The translations under genes and the position numbers were made by a program. Shown piece by piece: positions 1 through 8,375 of a stretch of 64,000 nt of DNA. The first letter of the stretch is position 1, and every line of letters starts with the position of its first letter. Source of the stretch: Myxococcaceae bacterium (GTDB lineage: Bacteria; Myxococcota; Myxococcia; Myxococcales; Myxococcaceae). Where the stretch lies: contig JAEUJQ010000058.1 of the NCBI GenBank assembly GCA_016793095.1, positions 1 through 64,000 of the forward strand. The letters are read 5' to 3'. The notes under the pieces were generated by a model. It searched no databases, had not been told where the DNA came from, and worked only from the letters and a program-made list of their open reading frames with translations.

Positions 1-470
1 CCCAACGCCCGGCGGCGACCCGACACCTCGCGCGACCAGGAGGGCTCGCCGCGAGAACGAGCTCAACCACCGTCCGCGTGGTCAACGTTGTTCTCGCGGT
101 TCGGATGTCCCCCGACGACATCGCTCCCAACGCCCGGCGGCGACCCGACACCTCGCGCGACCAGGAGGGCTCGCCGCGAGAACGAGCTCAACCACCGTCC
201 GCGAGGTCAACGTTGTTCTCGCGGTTCGGATGTCCCCCGACGACATCGCCCCAAACGCCCGGCGGCGACCCCACACCTCGCGCGACCAGGAGGCTCGCCG
301 CGAGAACGAGTTCAACCACCGTCCGCGTGGTCAACGTTGTTCTCGCGGTTCGGATGTCCTCCGACGACATCGCCCCAAACGCCCGGCGGCGACCCCACAC
401 CTCGCGCGACCCGGAGGCTCGCTGCGAGAACAAGCTCAACCACCGTCCCTGGGGTCAACGACGTTCTCGG
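1..470. repeat. Tandem 124-125 bp repeat array with hairpin cores (array 1)
   Basis: Four successive units are spaced 125, 124 and 124 bp apart; the window begins inside a unit. Each unit carries an imperfect inverted repeat of about 47 nt at 51-98, 176-223, 300-347 and 424-470. The left end is GCGAGAAC and the right end GTTCTCGC, with a second short pairing (ACCAC/GTGGT) near the loop. The DNA between hairpins is also conserved from unit to unit, so this is a tandem repeat and not a CRISPR. It lies downstream of the minus-strand DUF1552 gene. No credible gene is seen here; the open frames on both strands are a by-product of a GC-rich repeat lacking stops. Confidence 0.9.
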
Positions 471-719
471 GTGCGCAGACCTCGTCCAGTCCGCGCCACC
501 CGGCGCCCCAGACGCCACCCGGAGCCCACGAGAACAAGTTCAACCACCGTCCGCGGCGTATACGTAGTTCTAGCGGTTCGGATGTCCCCAGACGACTTCG
601 CTCCCAACGCCCGGCGGCGACCCGACACCTCGCGCGACCAGGAGGGCTCGCCGCGAGAACAAGCTCAACCACCGTGGCGCGGACTGGACGAGGTCTGCGC
701 ACCCGAGAACAACGTTGAC
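454..719. repeat. 46-bp inverted duplication inside array 1
   Basis: Positions 454-499 and 674-719 are reverse complements with only two mismatches in 46 bases. The copy contains the right half of a hairpin (the GTTCTC end) plus its downstream flank. In the second copy that flank is joined, flipped, to the left half of another hairpin at 652-673. The arrangement looks like an inversion with an endpoint in the hairpin core. Confidence 0.85.
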
Positions 720-905
720 GCCACGGACCCGGCGCCCCCGCAGACGCCACCCGGAGCCCCACGAGAACGAGTTCAACCACCGTCCGCGTGGTCAACGTTG
801 TTCTCGCGTCGGTTGGCCCAGCCGGCACGCAACGCCCCGCAGCCACGCAACGCCCGGTGATCGCCACCGAACCAGCCGCCCGCGTGGTCATCGTCGTTCT
901 CGCGG
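500..905. repeat. Rearranged end of array 1
   Basis: This is a composite of direct and inverted pieces of the array-1 unit. It holds a degenerate hairpin at 528-574 (the right arm reads GTTCTAG), an unpaired left half at 652-674, an intact hairpin at 761-808, and an isolated right half near 880-903. The segment around 500-550 recurs in direct orientation around 731-782. No gene is seen between here and the DUF1552 stop at 936. Confidence 0.75.
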
Positions 906-935
906 TTCGGATGCCCGACCCGGATGACCGGAGGG

Positions 936-2240
936 TCAGAGCTGGGTCAGCGGCCCGCAGCCGGGGTCGTCGCCGATACCCGCGATGGGCACCCCCATCA
1001 GGTTCGCGACCGACGTCAGCAGCTTGTCGTTGTGCGTGCCCGCGGGCACCCGCACGAGCCGCCCGGTCCTCAGCTGCCCTTGTGCGCTCCCGAACAGCAC
1101 CACCGGAATGCGCTCGATGTCGTGGTGCTCGCCGAAGTGCGAGATGCCCACGACGAGCGTGTTGTCCAGCATGGTGCCGCTCCCCTCCGGCGTCTGCTTC
1201 AGGCGCTGCACGAACGCCCCGAGCTGCGCCCAGTCCCATTGGTGCGCGCGGATGTAGTCCGTGCGCCGCTGCCCAGCGAGGTGGTGCACCTCATCGTGAA
1301 TCGAGCTGTCCACCTGCACCCCCGCCCACTGGTACGGCCAGTGGTAGCCCGACGAGCCCCAGCACAGCCCAGCGACCTGAACCCGGTCACAGGCGAAGCC
1401 CGCGAAGACGAGGTCCAGGTGCGCCGCCGCCCGGCCGGGCATCGAGGCGTCACCGTACGCGTTCGTGGGAACGCGGCAGCTGCTCGGCGGGGGCGTCGAG
1501 TCGAGGTCCGCCTGTACGCTGCGCTCGGCCCGTCGAATCGAGTCCTCGTGAACGTCCAGCTTCAGCCGCTCGATGCCCACCAGCTCCCGCCTCAACCTCC
1601 CCAGATCCGCCGTCACTCCGTCGAGCAGCGATTTCCGAAGCGCGAGCCTCCTGAGCCGGTTCGCGCGCACCGCCGGATCCTCTCCGGCTGGCGGCGTGAA
1701 GCCACCGAACAGCCGCGACCAGGCCTGGTCGGGGTACACCGTCGGCGCCTTGAAGCGGTTGGGGCCCAACGCGAAGGGCTGCTCGCGCATGCTGTCGCGA
1801 AAACGGTCCGCCACGAGCAGCTCGATGCTGTTCCGCCCAAGTTGCTGGGCGATCAGCTGATCGACCGAGATGCCGCCAGCCTCTCCCTCGTTGTCCGGGT
1901 CCGACGCCGACGGGTTGATGTCCCTGGCGGTGAGCACCTTGCCCATCGAGCGCAGATGGTCGGCGCCACGCGGGTTCAGCCCCGAGCGCCGAATGCTCAC
2001 GCCATCGACGATGACGAGGTCGTTCTTCACCGCCGCCAGCCCGGTGAGCATCGGGGACAACTGGAAGTCGTTCTCGGTGCCCGTCGGGAAGAAGGCGTCT
2101 GCCGAGGGGTACCCACCGCAGTTGACCCAGAACAGCACCCGGCGGGGCCGCACCGGGTCGGCCCGCCCACGCTGAGCGAGCAACGGCGAGAGGAGCGTCG
2201 CCGCCGACAGACTCGAGAACAGGAAGTCACGGCGTCTCAT
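936..2240 (-). CDS. DUF1552 family exported protein
   Basis: This 434-residue protein belongs to the DUF1552 family, whose biochemical role is not established. It opens with a Tat-like twin-arginine signal (RRRDFLF followed by a hydrophobic stretch to about residue 26), so it is probably exported folded. The rest of the chain is the DUF1552 domain, including the conserved HFGEHHD and PAGTHNDKLL stretches near the C terminus. The ATG at 2240 overlaps the stop of the upstream DUF1592 gene by 4 bp, so the two are translationally coupled. DUF1552 genes normally sit next to DUF1592 genes in Planctomycetes and Myxococcota, which supports a joint envelope function. A longer open frame upstream of the ATG is only a shadow of the DUF1592 gene. 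Confidence 0.9.
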   Translation of the reverse strand: MRRRDFLFSSLSAATLLSPLLAQRGRADPVRPRRVLFWVNCGGYPSADAFFPTGTENDFQLSPMLTGLAAVKNDLVIVDGVSIRRSGLNPRGADHLRSMGKVLTARDINPSASDPDNEGEAGGISVDQLIAQQLGRNSIELLVADRFRDSMREQPFALGPNRFKAPTVYPDQAWSRLFGGFTPPAGEDPAVRANRLRRLALRKSLLDGVTADLGRLRRELVGIERLKLDVHEDSIRRAERSVQADLDSTPPPSSCRVPTNAYGDASMPGRAAAHLDLVFAGFACDRVQVAGLCWGSSGYHWPYQWAGVQVDSSIHDEVHHLAGQRRTDYIRAHQWDWAQLGAFVQRLKQTPEGSGTMLDNTLVVGISHFGEHHDIERIPVVLFGSAQGQLRTGRLVRVPAGTHNDKLLTSVANLMGVPIAGIGDDPGCGPLTQL

Positions 2241-4336
2241 CGGGTGGCTCCCTGGGGAACGGGGGTGGAGAACAGCTCGCGGCCATCGGTGGCGCGAATG
2301 ACGAGCCGCCCGGTGGACTCCACGAACAGCCTCGCGCCGGGGTTGCCGCTGGTCCCGCTCGCGAAGGCGGGAGCCCCCGGCCGGGCGTAGACGACGAGGT
2401 TGCCGTCGCCCTGCATCGCGACGAGGTGCGCGGACTGGCCGTTGGTCCGCGACGACCAGAGGGCCGTGCCGCCGCGGTAGAGCACGAGGTTGCCATCGCC
2501 CTGGTACACGAACGTGAAGGTGCGATTGAAGGCGGTGCGCGACTCGTTGGGTCGCAGCTCGGCGCCGCCGGCCAGCAACACCTCCGAGGTGACCACCACT
2601 CCGGCGTCGACGCCCGCATCGGCGGGCCCCACGCCCGCATCGACTCCCGCATCGGCCGGACCCGGGGCGCCTCCCCCCGCGCTGGGCGCCTCGGCCACCA
2701 CCAGGCGCTCCGTGGCGGCCGGGTGCACCAGCACGTCCTCGACGGTGCGCTCGAACCCGAGCGGAGCCTCTCCCCGCGCCCAGGACACCGAGGTCGCGAG
2801 CGAAACCGCCGGCTCGGCGCTGCCCAGCCCGGTGGCCCAGGCAACGAGGTGACGGGTGAAGCAGTCTGCGACGGCCTCGTGACCGGCCAGCGCGTCGCTC
2901 ACCTCGAGCCCGTCTGCGAAGTCGCGCGTGACGCCGAGGAACGGGACGCCCCGCGCAGAGGCGTCGACCATGCGGGTGCGCTGGGTGGTGCGGAAGCGGC
3001 CCAGGGCGTCGTAGCGGCCGAAGGCGAAGCCCAGCGGCATGAACTGCGCGTGGCAGGCGCTGCACGCCGCGCCCTGCTCCATCATCGCCTCGTACTGCTG
3101 GCGCGTCGTCATCTGCGCGAAGCCCGGGACCGTCGCCGCCGAGCTCGCCGCGACCGCGGTGTTGAGCCCGGACGGAGGACCGATCGGCTCGCAGAGCAGC
3201 TGCGTCTTGAGCATGTACCCGCGGAGCACCGGGCGATCACGATCCGCGTCCCCGCTCGCGCCCAGCGCAGCCAGCAGCGCCGGCTGGGTCAACACACCCC
3301 GGCGCGACGAGGGCGGCAGCGACACGCGGACCAGGGCGTCACCGGTCGCCGTCTCGCCGACCAGCGGCGCGGTGTGCTGATTCACCATGGCGAAGGGCTC
3401 CGACAGCAGCCCAGCCAGCGTGCCGGTGCCGTCGAAGGCGATCGCGGTGACGTAGGCGTCGAAGCCATCACGCAACGCGACGCCCTGCGCCGCGCTCGCG
3501 AGCTTGGGGAAGTCCTGCGGGCGGCTGACCATGTCGTCGAGGGCCGTCGCCTTGAGCCACTGGCGGAGCATCGTGGCGATGCGGGCACGAGCTCGGGGCG
3601 TCTTCCACAAGCGCTTCACGTGTGCGCGCGCGGTGGCGTCGTCGAGCGCGTCGCGCTCCGCGTCGGCGAGGAGCGCGTCGTCTGGCATCGACCCGGTCAG
3701 CGTGTAGCTGATGAAGCTCGCCCGCTCGAAGGCGTCGAGCCGCCGCCGGCCGTTGCCAACCGGGAGACCGACCTCTGAACGGTACAGGAACTCGGGAGCG
3801 AGGAGCACGCGGGCCAGCGTCAGCTCGAGTCCGCTGGCCCGGCTCCCTGCCAGCGCGGACGACGCCTCGAAGAACGAGAACAGCTCGTCGACACGTGCTG
3901 GATCGGCGGGACGGCGGAACGCCCTTCGAACGACCTCGGCGAGGACCGTGCGGACACAGGCGTCAGGCATGGAGCCGGTGAGACAAGGGAAGCGGGTGGG
4001 CAACGTCGTGGCCACCGCACGCTGCGCCAGCGCGCTCGCTTCGTCCGCGAGCGTGAGGAAGAGCGCCTCCTGGAGCTGGCCGTGCGCGCCGGTGTCGAAG
4101 CCACCCGACCAGTCCGCGTGGGCGAGCGCGGGCGAGGCGTCGAGATCGAGCAGGTCCTTGATGGTGTTGCGGTACTCGAGCCCGCTGAGCAGCCGCAGCT
4201 GGGCAGGCGACGGCGCCACCGGAGGCGCCGGCACCCGAGGGGCGTCGGAGCCTTCGCCAGCGGGTCGCGTCATGATGGCGCCGTCGCACGCAGCGAGCAG
4301 GGCCAGACCGGAGAGGAGCGCGCGGGGGTGAATCAC
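2237..4336 (-). CDS. DUF1592-type haem-motif lipoprotein with C-terminal bulb lectin
   Basis: This 699-residue protein starts at a GTG and has a lipoprotein signal ending LLAAC (Cys 17). The body matches the DUF1587/1595/1592/1588/1585 architecture: YRNTIKDLL at about residues 55-63 is the first signature, and C425-S-A-C428-H429 is a c-type haem-binding motif. After a Pro/Ala/Gly/Asp-Ala linker, residues about 585-699 form a bulb-type (B-lectin) module with two QGDGNLVxY repeats, as in mannose-binding monocot-type lectins. The lectin on this family is unusual. Overlap of 4 bp with the DUF1552 gene makes a two-gene operon. The inferred role is a cell-surface redox or polysaccharide-binding protein; no substrate can be read from the sequence. 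Confidence 0.88.
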   Translation of the reverse strand: MIHPRALLSGLALLAACDGAIMTRPAGEGSDAPRVPAPPVAPSPAQLRLLSGLEYRNTIKDLLDLDASPALAHADWSGGFDTGAHGQLQEALFLTLADEASALAQRAVATTLPTRFPCLTGSMPDACVRTVLAEVVRRAFRRPADPARVDELFSFFEASSALAGSRASGLELTLARVLLAPEFLYRSEVGLPVGNGRRRLDAFERASFISYTLTGSMPDDALLADAERDALDDATARAHVKRLWKTPRARARIATMLRQWLKATALDDMVSRPQDFPKLASAAQGVALRDGFDAYVTAIAFDGTGTLAGLLSEPFAMVNQHTAPLVGETATGDALVRVSLPPSSRRGVLTQPALLAALGASGDADRDRPVLRGYMLKTQLLCEPIGPPSGLNTAVAASSAATVPGFAQMTTRQQYEAMMEQGAACSACHAQFMPLGFAFGRYDALGRFRTTQRTRMVDASARGVPFLGVTRDFADGLEVSDALAGHEAVADCFTRHLVAWATGLGSAEPAVSLATSVSWARGEAPLGFERTVEDVLVHPAATERLVVAEAPSAGGGAPGPADAGVDAGVGPADAGVDAGVVVTSEVLLAGGAELRPNESRTAFNRTFTFVYQGDGNLVLYRGGTALWSSRTNGQSAHLVAMQGDGNLVVYARPGAPAFASGTSGNPGARLFVESTGRLVIRATDGRELFSTPVPQGATR

Positions 4337-4480
4337 GCGCGTGACGGCTTCACGAGACGTGCCACACTCCAGTCATGCCAAGAGGCTTGACGCGACCCTC
4401 TGAGCGCTCACGATCCCGAGGCGTTCGCGGCGAACAACGACGGGCCTGGTGTCACCTCGCGTGAACACTGGACCGCGCCC

Positions 4481-4875
4481 GCGAGAACAAGTCCGTCCCC
4501 CGTCAGCCGGGCTCGGGTTGTTCTCGGCGTTGTCGAAGGTCGAAGTTCGCTGACTCGGACCGGGGCCGCGAGAACAAGTCCGTCGCCCGCCAGCGTGGCT
4601 CAGGTTGTTCTCGGCGTTGTCGAAGGTCGAAGCTCGCTGACTCGGACCGGGGCCACGAGAACAAGTCCGTCGCCCGCCATGGTGGCTCAGGTTGTTCTCG
4701 GCGTTGTCGAAGGTCGGTGCTTCCTCGCTCGGACCGGAGCCGCGAGAACAAGTCCGTCACCCGTCAGCGTAGCTCAGCCTGTTCTCGGCGGTGTCGAAGG
4801 TCGGTGCTTCCTCGCTCGGACCGGAGCCGCGAGAACAAGTCCGTCACCCGTCAGCGTGGCTCAGGGTGTTCTCGG
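4481..4875. repeat. Tandem 87-bp repeat, five hairpins (array 2)
   Basis: Five hairpin cores of 47 nt begin at 4481, 4568, 4655, 4742 and 4829, an exact 87-bp period. Each begins GCGAGAACAAG or a close variant and ends TTGTTCTCGG or a close variant. The arms CGAGAACAA/TTGTTCTCG enclose about 29 nt of mostly unpaired sequence. The roughly 40-bp connectors are also conserved, and the last two differ together from the first two, which suggests recent unit duplication. The ends match arrays 1 and 3 but the interior does not. Confidence 0.9.
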
Positions 4876-4967
4876 CGTTGTCGTAGGTCGCTCCTCGCTG
4901 GGACTGGAGTCGTGAGCGTCGCGTTCTGGGGCAAGCGGGCGCGCCACTGATGCGCGACCTGAGGCCC

Positions 4968-5014
4968 GCGAGAACAACTTCGGTCCCCCAGCCCCGTGGT
5001 TGGAGGTGTTCTCG
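4968..5014. repeat. Single GAGAAC/GTTCTC hairpin upstream of the AbiEi/DUF559 gene
   Basis: One further copy of the hairpin family, with arms starting CGAGAACAAC and ending TGTTCTCG, lies 64 bp before the start of the plus-strand AbiEi/DUF559 gene. It stands apart from the 87-bp array and has a different interior. Confidence 0.75.
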
Positions 5015-5078
5015 AGCACGCCGGCCGGAATGTCAGACCGGCCTGCTATGCCCCACTCCGTCTTCAGGGGGTTGGGCG

Positions 5079-5999
5079 ATGGGCGAGCAGGAAAGACGGG
5101 TGTTGCGCCTCGCGGGCTGCCAGCAGGGGGTCGTCGGTCGAGAGCAGGTTCTGAGCGAGGGGATGAGTGCCCGGGCGATTGACGGGCGCCGAGCGGGCGG
5201 CCGCTGGTCGTCCATTCTACCGGGTGTGTACCGCATCGAGGGCAGTCCGCAGGGCTGGCGGCAGCAGGTGACGGCAACGACGCTCTGGGCGGGACCCGGT
5301 GGAGTGCTCTCGCACCGCACCGCAGCTGCGCTCTGGGGCCTCAATCGGTTCCCGCAGTCGGGGCGCATCCACATCACGGTCGGCGTCTTTCTGCCGGCAC
5401 CCCGATGGGTGGCGACGCACCAGTCGACCCTGCGCGAACGCGATGTCGTCACGCACGGGGGGCTCCGCGTCACCTCGGTTCCTCGTACCTTGTTGGACCT
5501 GGCGGCGAACGAACGACCAGCCGATGTCGAGGCTGCGGCGGACTCCGCGCTTGCGAAGAAGGTGACCAGCGTGCCTGAGCTCCGGCGCTTCGTGAACAGG
5601 CACCGTGGGCATCGGGGCATTCGGCTGCTTCGACGCCTCGTCGAGGGCTACGAGGGCGGAAACGGGCCGGTCGAGAGTGAGCTCGAGTCTCGTGTCGTCG
5701 AGCTCATCGACGATGCTGGGCTTCCGAGGCCACGACGGCAGCAGCGCCTGGTGGTGGGCGGACGACGCCGACGACTCGACTTCCACTTTCCCGGCACCAA
5801 CGTGGTGCTCGAAGCAGATGGGTACTCCAGCCATGCGAGCCCCACGTCTTTCGAAGACGACCGGGTACGAGCCAACGCGCTCGCGGTTCGGGGCTACGTG
5901 GTGCTCCACTGGACGTGGCAGGCCCTCGTAGACCGGCCCGAGACCCTGGTGGCGGAGCTCGCGCGCGCGCTCGAAGCGAGCCCTCGTCGAGCAGCCTAG
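5079..5999 (+). CDS. AbiEi-like N-terminal domain with DUF559 endonuclease-like domain
   Basis: This 306-residue protein starts at the ATG preceded by AGGGGG; the open frame extends further upstream only into repeat DNA. Residues about 5-55 look like the winged-helix of AbiEi-type type IV antitoxins. A middle part contains LSHRTAAALWGL and VTSVPRTLLDLA, typical of the same family. Residues about 210-300 resemble DUF559, a Vsr-like PD-(D/E)xK fold, with RRRLDFHFP, VLEADG and a DDxR region giving a plausible D...E-A-D active site. Such proteins are common as single genes in actinobacteria. No AbiEii toxin partner lies nearby. Hairpin repeats flank it on both sides, which hints at an inserted unit. 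A DNA-cleaving defence role is inference only. Confidence 0.8.
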   Translation: MGEQERRVLRLAGCQQGVVGREQVLSEGMSARAIDGRRAGGRWSSILPGVYRIEGSPQGWRQQVTATTLWAGPGGVLSHRTAAALWGLNRFPQSGRIHITVGVFLPAPRWVATHQSTLRERDVVTHGGLRVTSVPRTLLDLAANERPADVEAAADSALAKKVTSVPELRRFVNRHRGHRGIRLLRRLVEGYEGGNGPVESELESRVVELIDDAGLPRPRRQQRLVVGGRRRRLDFHFPGTNVVLEADGYSSHASPTSFEDDRVRANALAVRGYVVLHWTWQALVDRPETLVAELARALEASPRRAA

Positions 6000-6191
6000 C
6001 GGACGCCGTCGTCGCACGGATGGCTCGGAGCGACTGTCGCCGCTCAACCACTCACAACGCTCGACCGCAACAACGGTCACGGGCCTCGCGCGCAGCCTGC
6101 ATTCGCCGCACGGACTCCATCGTCTTCCGGCCGCTCGCTCACGTGGTCGTCCGCGAGCGCGGAGGAGATGCTTGCCGACGCGTCCAGGTGC
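6000..6191. other. Gene-free stretch between the AbiEi/DUF559 gene and hairpin array 3
   Basis: This is part of the 500-bp gap between the AbiEi/DUF559 gene and the convergent DUF1501 operon. I see no gene and no clear terminator with a T-run here. Confidence 0.6.
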
Positions 6192-6480
6192 GTCGAGAAC
6201 AACTTCGACCAGCGCCCGCGGAGGCGGAGTTGTTCTCGCGCTCGCGCTGATGCTCTCACGCCCCCGGCGCACTGCGACGTGGCTCCCGGGGGAGAGACTC
6301 GCTCGGCCCCGACGCATCCAGTTGCGCCGAGAACAACTTCGACCACCACCCGCGGACGCGGAGTTGTTCTCGCGCTCGCACCCACGAGTCACCCCACCGA
6401 CGGGCCGGGGACGCAGCGACGCGTCCCAATGCGCCGAGAACAACCTCAGCCACCGGCCAGGTGGTCAGCGTTGTTCTCGG
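6192..6480. repeat. Three GAGAAC/GTTCTC hairpins (array 3)
   Basis: Hairpins occur at 6192-6240, 6326-6374 and 6433-6480. The first two share the arm CGAGAACAACT paired with AGTTGTTCTCG and are about 134 bp apart; the third has a shorter outer arm plus an inner CCACC/GGTGG pairing. The array lies between convergent genes, 19 bp from the DUF1501 stop, so it could act as a transcription boundary. The same ends appear in arrays 1 and 2, which are not convergent, so termination cannot be the common role. Confidence 0.85.
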
Positions 6481-6499
6481 CGCCTCCCACGACCCACCG

Positions 6500-7687
6500 T
6501 CAGAGGACCAGGCCGGTGTGCGGGTTGGCGCCGAACGGCGCGTTCGGAGAGTTGAGCACCCGCGCGAGGTAGGACCAGAGCCCGGGAGCCGACGGCGTAC
6601 CCGCGGGCAGCTGCACGCGATCGCTCATTCGCCCCGTCGTACCCACCTTCACGTACTTGCCGATGACGGTCGCCGACAGCGCCGACGCGTGGTCGGACCC
6701 CGGCAGGCTGCGCGCGAAGTCGCCGATGATGGCCACCACCACGTTGCGCCCCTGCGCGTTCACCATGCGGTTGGTGAAGGTCCGCAGCCCCGGGAGGATG
6801 CGGCTCGTCATCATGTTGCGCACGTTCGCGCCGGTCCGGTCGCCATGGGTGTCCCACCCGCCGTCCATCGCGATGACGACGTTGGTGCCCGCGGTGATCA
6901 TCAGCTCGGCCGCCGCCATCTGCGACGAGAACGAGTTCACCGTCGTCGCGTTGTTCGCCAGCCCGTACGCCGTGGCGAGGTCGGCGAAGCTGAACTGCCG
7001 CACCGGCTTCTGCAGGGTCTCGATGGCGGCCTCGTACCCCTCGCCGAGCTCCTTCGTCAGCACGGGGCTCTTGAAGAGCGTCTGGGCGCTCATCGTGTAC
7101 GAGGCGCCGAGGGCCTTCTCGGCGACCGCGCGATCGGGCCGGGTGGTGTCCGTCGAGCCGCCGAGCGCCTCGATGGTGCTGCGCATGTCGGTGATGACCT
7201 GCAGCGAGACGCCATTCTCCATCGGCCTGGGCCCGGGCACCCCGCGGGTGCCGAGCTGGGCGCACTTGATGCTCGCGTCGCCGCCGAGCTCAGCCGCGAG
7301 GCGCAAGGCGTAGCTGCGCGTTCCATCGGACATGCACGCGTTCTGGGCAGCGCCGTGGTTGCTGATGCCGTGCCGCACGCCCACGGTCGCCATGTGCGAG
7401 AGCGCGAAGGCCGGCAGCGTGCCGAAGGTGGGGGCGTCGACGACGAGGCCGTTGCCGAGGTCGCGCTGGTTGCTGCCGGTGACGCCGAAGGTGCCGGCGG
7501 TCGCGAAGCTGTTCGCGCTCGAGAACAGCGCGTTGTAGCCGCCCTGGAGGAAGACGACGAGCAGCGCCGGCTTCTCTCCGGTCTGCGCCCACGCGCGTGA
7601 CGGCCACAAGCCAGCCTTCGCGGCGAGCGCTCCGCCAGCGACGCCTGCGAGACCCTGGAACAGCGAACGTCGGGAGAAACGAGACAT
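6500..7687 (-). CDS. DUF1501 family exported protein
   Basis: This 395-residue DUF1501 protein (alkaline-phosphatase-like superfamily by family knowledge) has a Tat signal: SRRSLFQGLAG, then an Ala/Gly-rich hydrophobic stretch ending near AWA at residue 34. The LVVFLQGGYNALF segment after the signal and the GGWDTHG motif around residues 270-280 are diagnostic. It is the last gene of a three-gene minus-strand operon with a small lipoprotein and a CxxCH protein upstream. DUF1501 proteins usually pair with DUF1800 or with haem-bearing DUF154x/158x proteins in Planctomycetes and myxobacteria. The molecular function is unknown; the convergent 3' end abuts hairpin array 3. Confidence 0.88.
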   Translation of the reverse strand: MSRFSRRSLFQGLAGVAGGALAAKAGLWPSRAWAQTGEKPALLVVFLQGGYNALFSSANSFATAGTFGVTGSNQRDLGNGLVVDAPTFGTLPAFALSHMATVGVRHGISNHGAAQNACMSDGTRSYALRLAAELGGDASIKCAQLGTRGVPGPRPMENGVSLQVITDMRSTIEALGGSTDTTRPDRAVAEKALGASYTMSAQTLFKSPVLTKELGEGYEAAIETLQKPVRQFSFADLATAYGLANNATTVNSFSSQMAAAELMITAGTNVVIAMDGGWDTHGDRTGANVRNMMTSRILPGLRTFTNRMVNAQGRNVVVAIIGDFARSLPGSDHASALSATVIGKYVKVGTTGRMSDRVQLPAGTPSAPGLWSYLARVLNSPNAPFGANPHTGLVL

Positions 7688-7702
7688 GGTGGCTCCTGGG
7701 AA

Positions 7703-8362
7703 TCAGAAGGTGAGGAAGTCAGACGCGACCAACGTGGACGCGCAGCCGTAGGCCCAGCGCCGCCGCGCGTTGGTCTCGGTGACGGAGTCACGCACCGTCA
7801 CCTGCACGCACGCGTCCACTTCTGGGTCGAGGGGCTTGCGGCTCCAGAACTTCTCCGCCCAGGCGATGCACTCGGCCCGCGCGGTGGTGTCGGTCGGCGC
7901 CACGTTGTACTTCGCGGGCATCTGGGTCACCGTCAGGCAGCCCTGGTACGCGATGCGGAACGCCGTGTAGATGCTGACGGCGCTCATCGTGGGCTCGGTG
8001 TGCCAGCGGTTGGGCACCAGGCCGAAGGTGGACTCCGAGGTCGCCAGCATCGCGGGGGTCGAGCCCAGCACGCGGGGGAACTCGGTCGAGAGCGCCGAGA
8101 ACGGCTTCGGGCGACGGCCCTCTTCGCCCACCTCGCCCTGGTCGCGGTCCGCGGCGAGGTCGGTGCCGCCGAAGCCCTGGTACTGGCGGCCGGTGTCGCA
8201 GGTGGGGGTGGGCGCGGCGGGACCGGTCTGCTCAGGCTCGACCATCGGCGTCGAGGGTTCGGCGTCGGTGTCCACCACCTTGACGGTGCCGTCCTTCGGG
8301 TTGAAGGCGCCCTCGCAGCCGAGCACCGCGAGCGTGGAGAAGAAGATGATGGTTCGGGTCAT
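7703..8362 (-). CDS. Hypothetical lipoprotein of the DUF1501 operon
   Basis: This 219-residue protein has a lipobox AVLGC near residue 16 and an acidic, Pro/Thr-rich segment to about residue 60. I chose the second of two close ATGs because AAGGAG lies 8 nt before it; starting at 8368 would add two residues. The mature part contains several Cys residues (CDTG, YQGC, ECIAW, DACVQV, YGCAS) but no haem motif. I recognise no family. It lies 15 bp before the DUF1501 gene and 13 bp after the CxxCH gene, so it is almost certainly co-transcribed and its product probably works in the same envelope complex. Confidence 0.75.
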   Translation of the reverse strand: MTRTIIFFSTLAVLGCEGAFNPKDGTVKVVDTDAEPSTPMVEPEQTGPAAPTPTCDTGRQYQGFGGTDLAADRDQGEVGEEGRRPKPFSALSTEFPRVLGSTPAMLATSESTFGLVPNRWHTEPTMSAVSIYTAFRIAYQGCLTVTQMPAKYNVAPTDTTARAECIAWAEKFWSRKPLDPEVDACVQVTVRDSVTETNARRRWAYGCASTLVASDFLTF

Positions 8363-8375
8363 GGCCATGGCTCCT

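Larger units (their letters stand above)
4337..5078. other. Gene-free divergent intergenic region holding hairpin array 2
   Basis: This 742-bp gap separates the divergent DUF1592 and AbiEi/DUF559 genes. Most of it (4481-4875) is the 87-bp tandem array, and one further hairpin lies at 4968-5014. The flanks 4337-4480 and 4876-4967 show no gene and no convincing promoter. Confidence 0.8.

Noticed and set aside
78-860. Open reading frames of 160-260 codons on both strands over array 1
   Set aside because: They arise because the GC-rich repeat unit lacks stop codons in several frames; products are low-complexity Arg/Pro-rich repeats and frames overlap on both strands.
1-6480. CRISPR-like look of the hairpin arrays
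   Set aside because: The DNA between hairpins is itself repeated, not unique spacers, and no cas genes are present.
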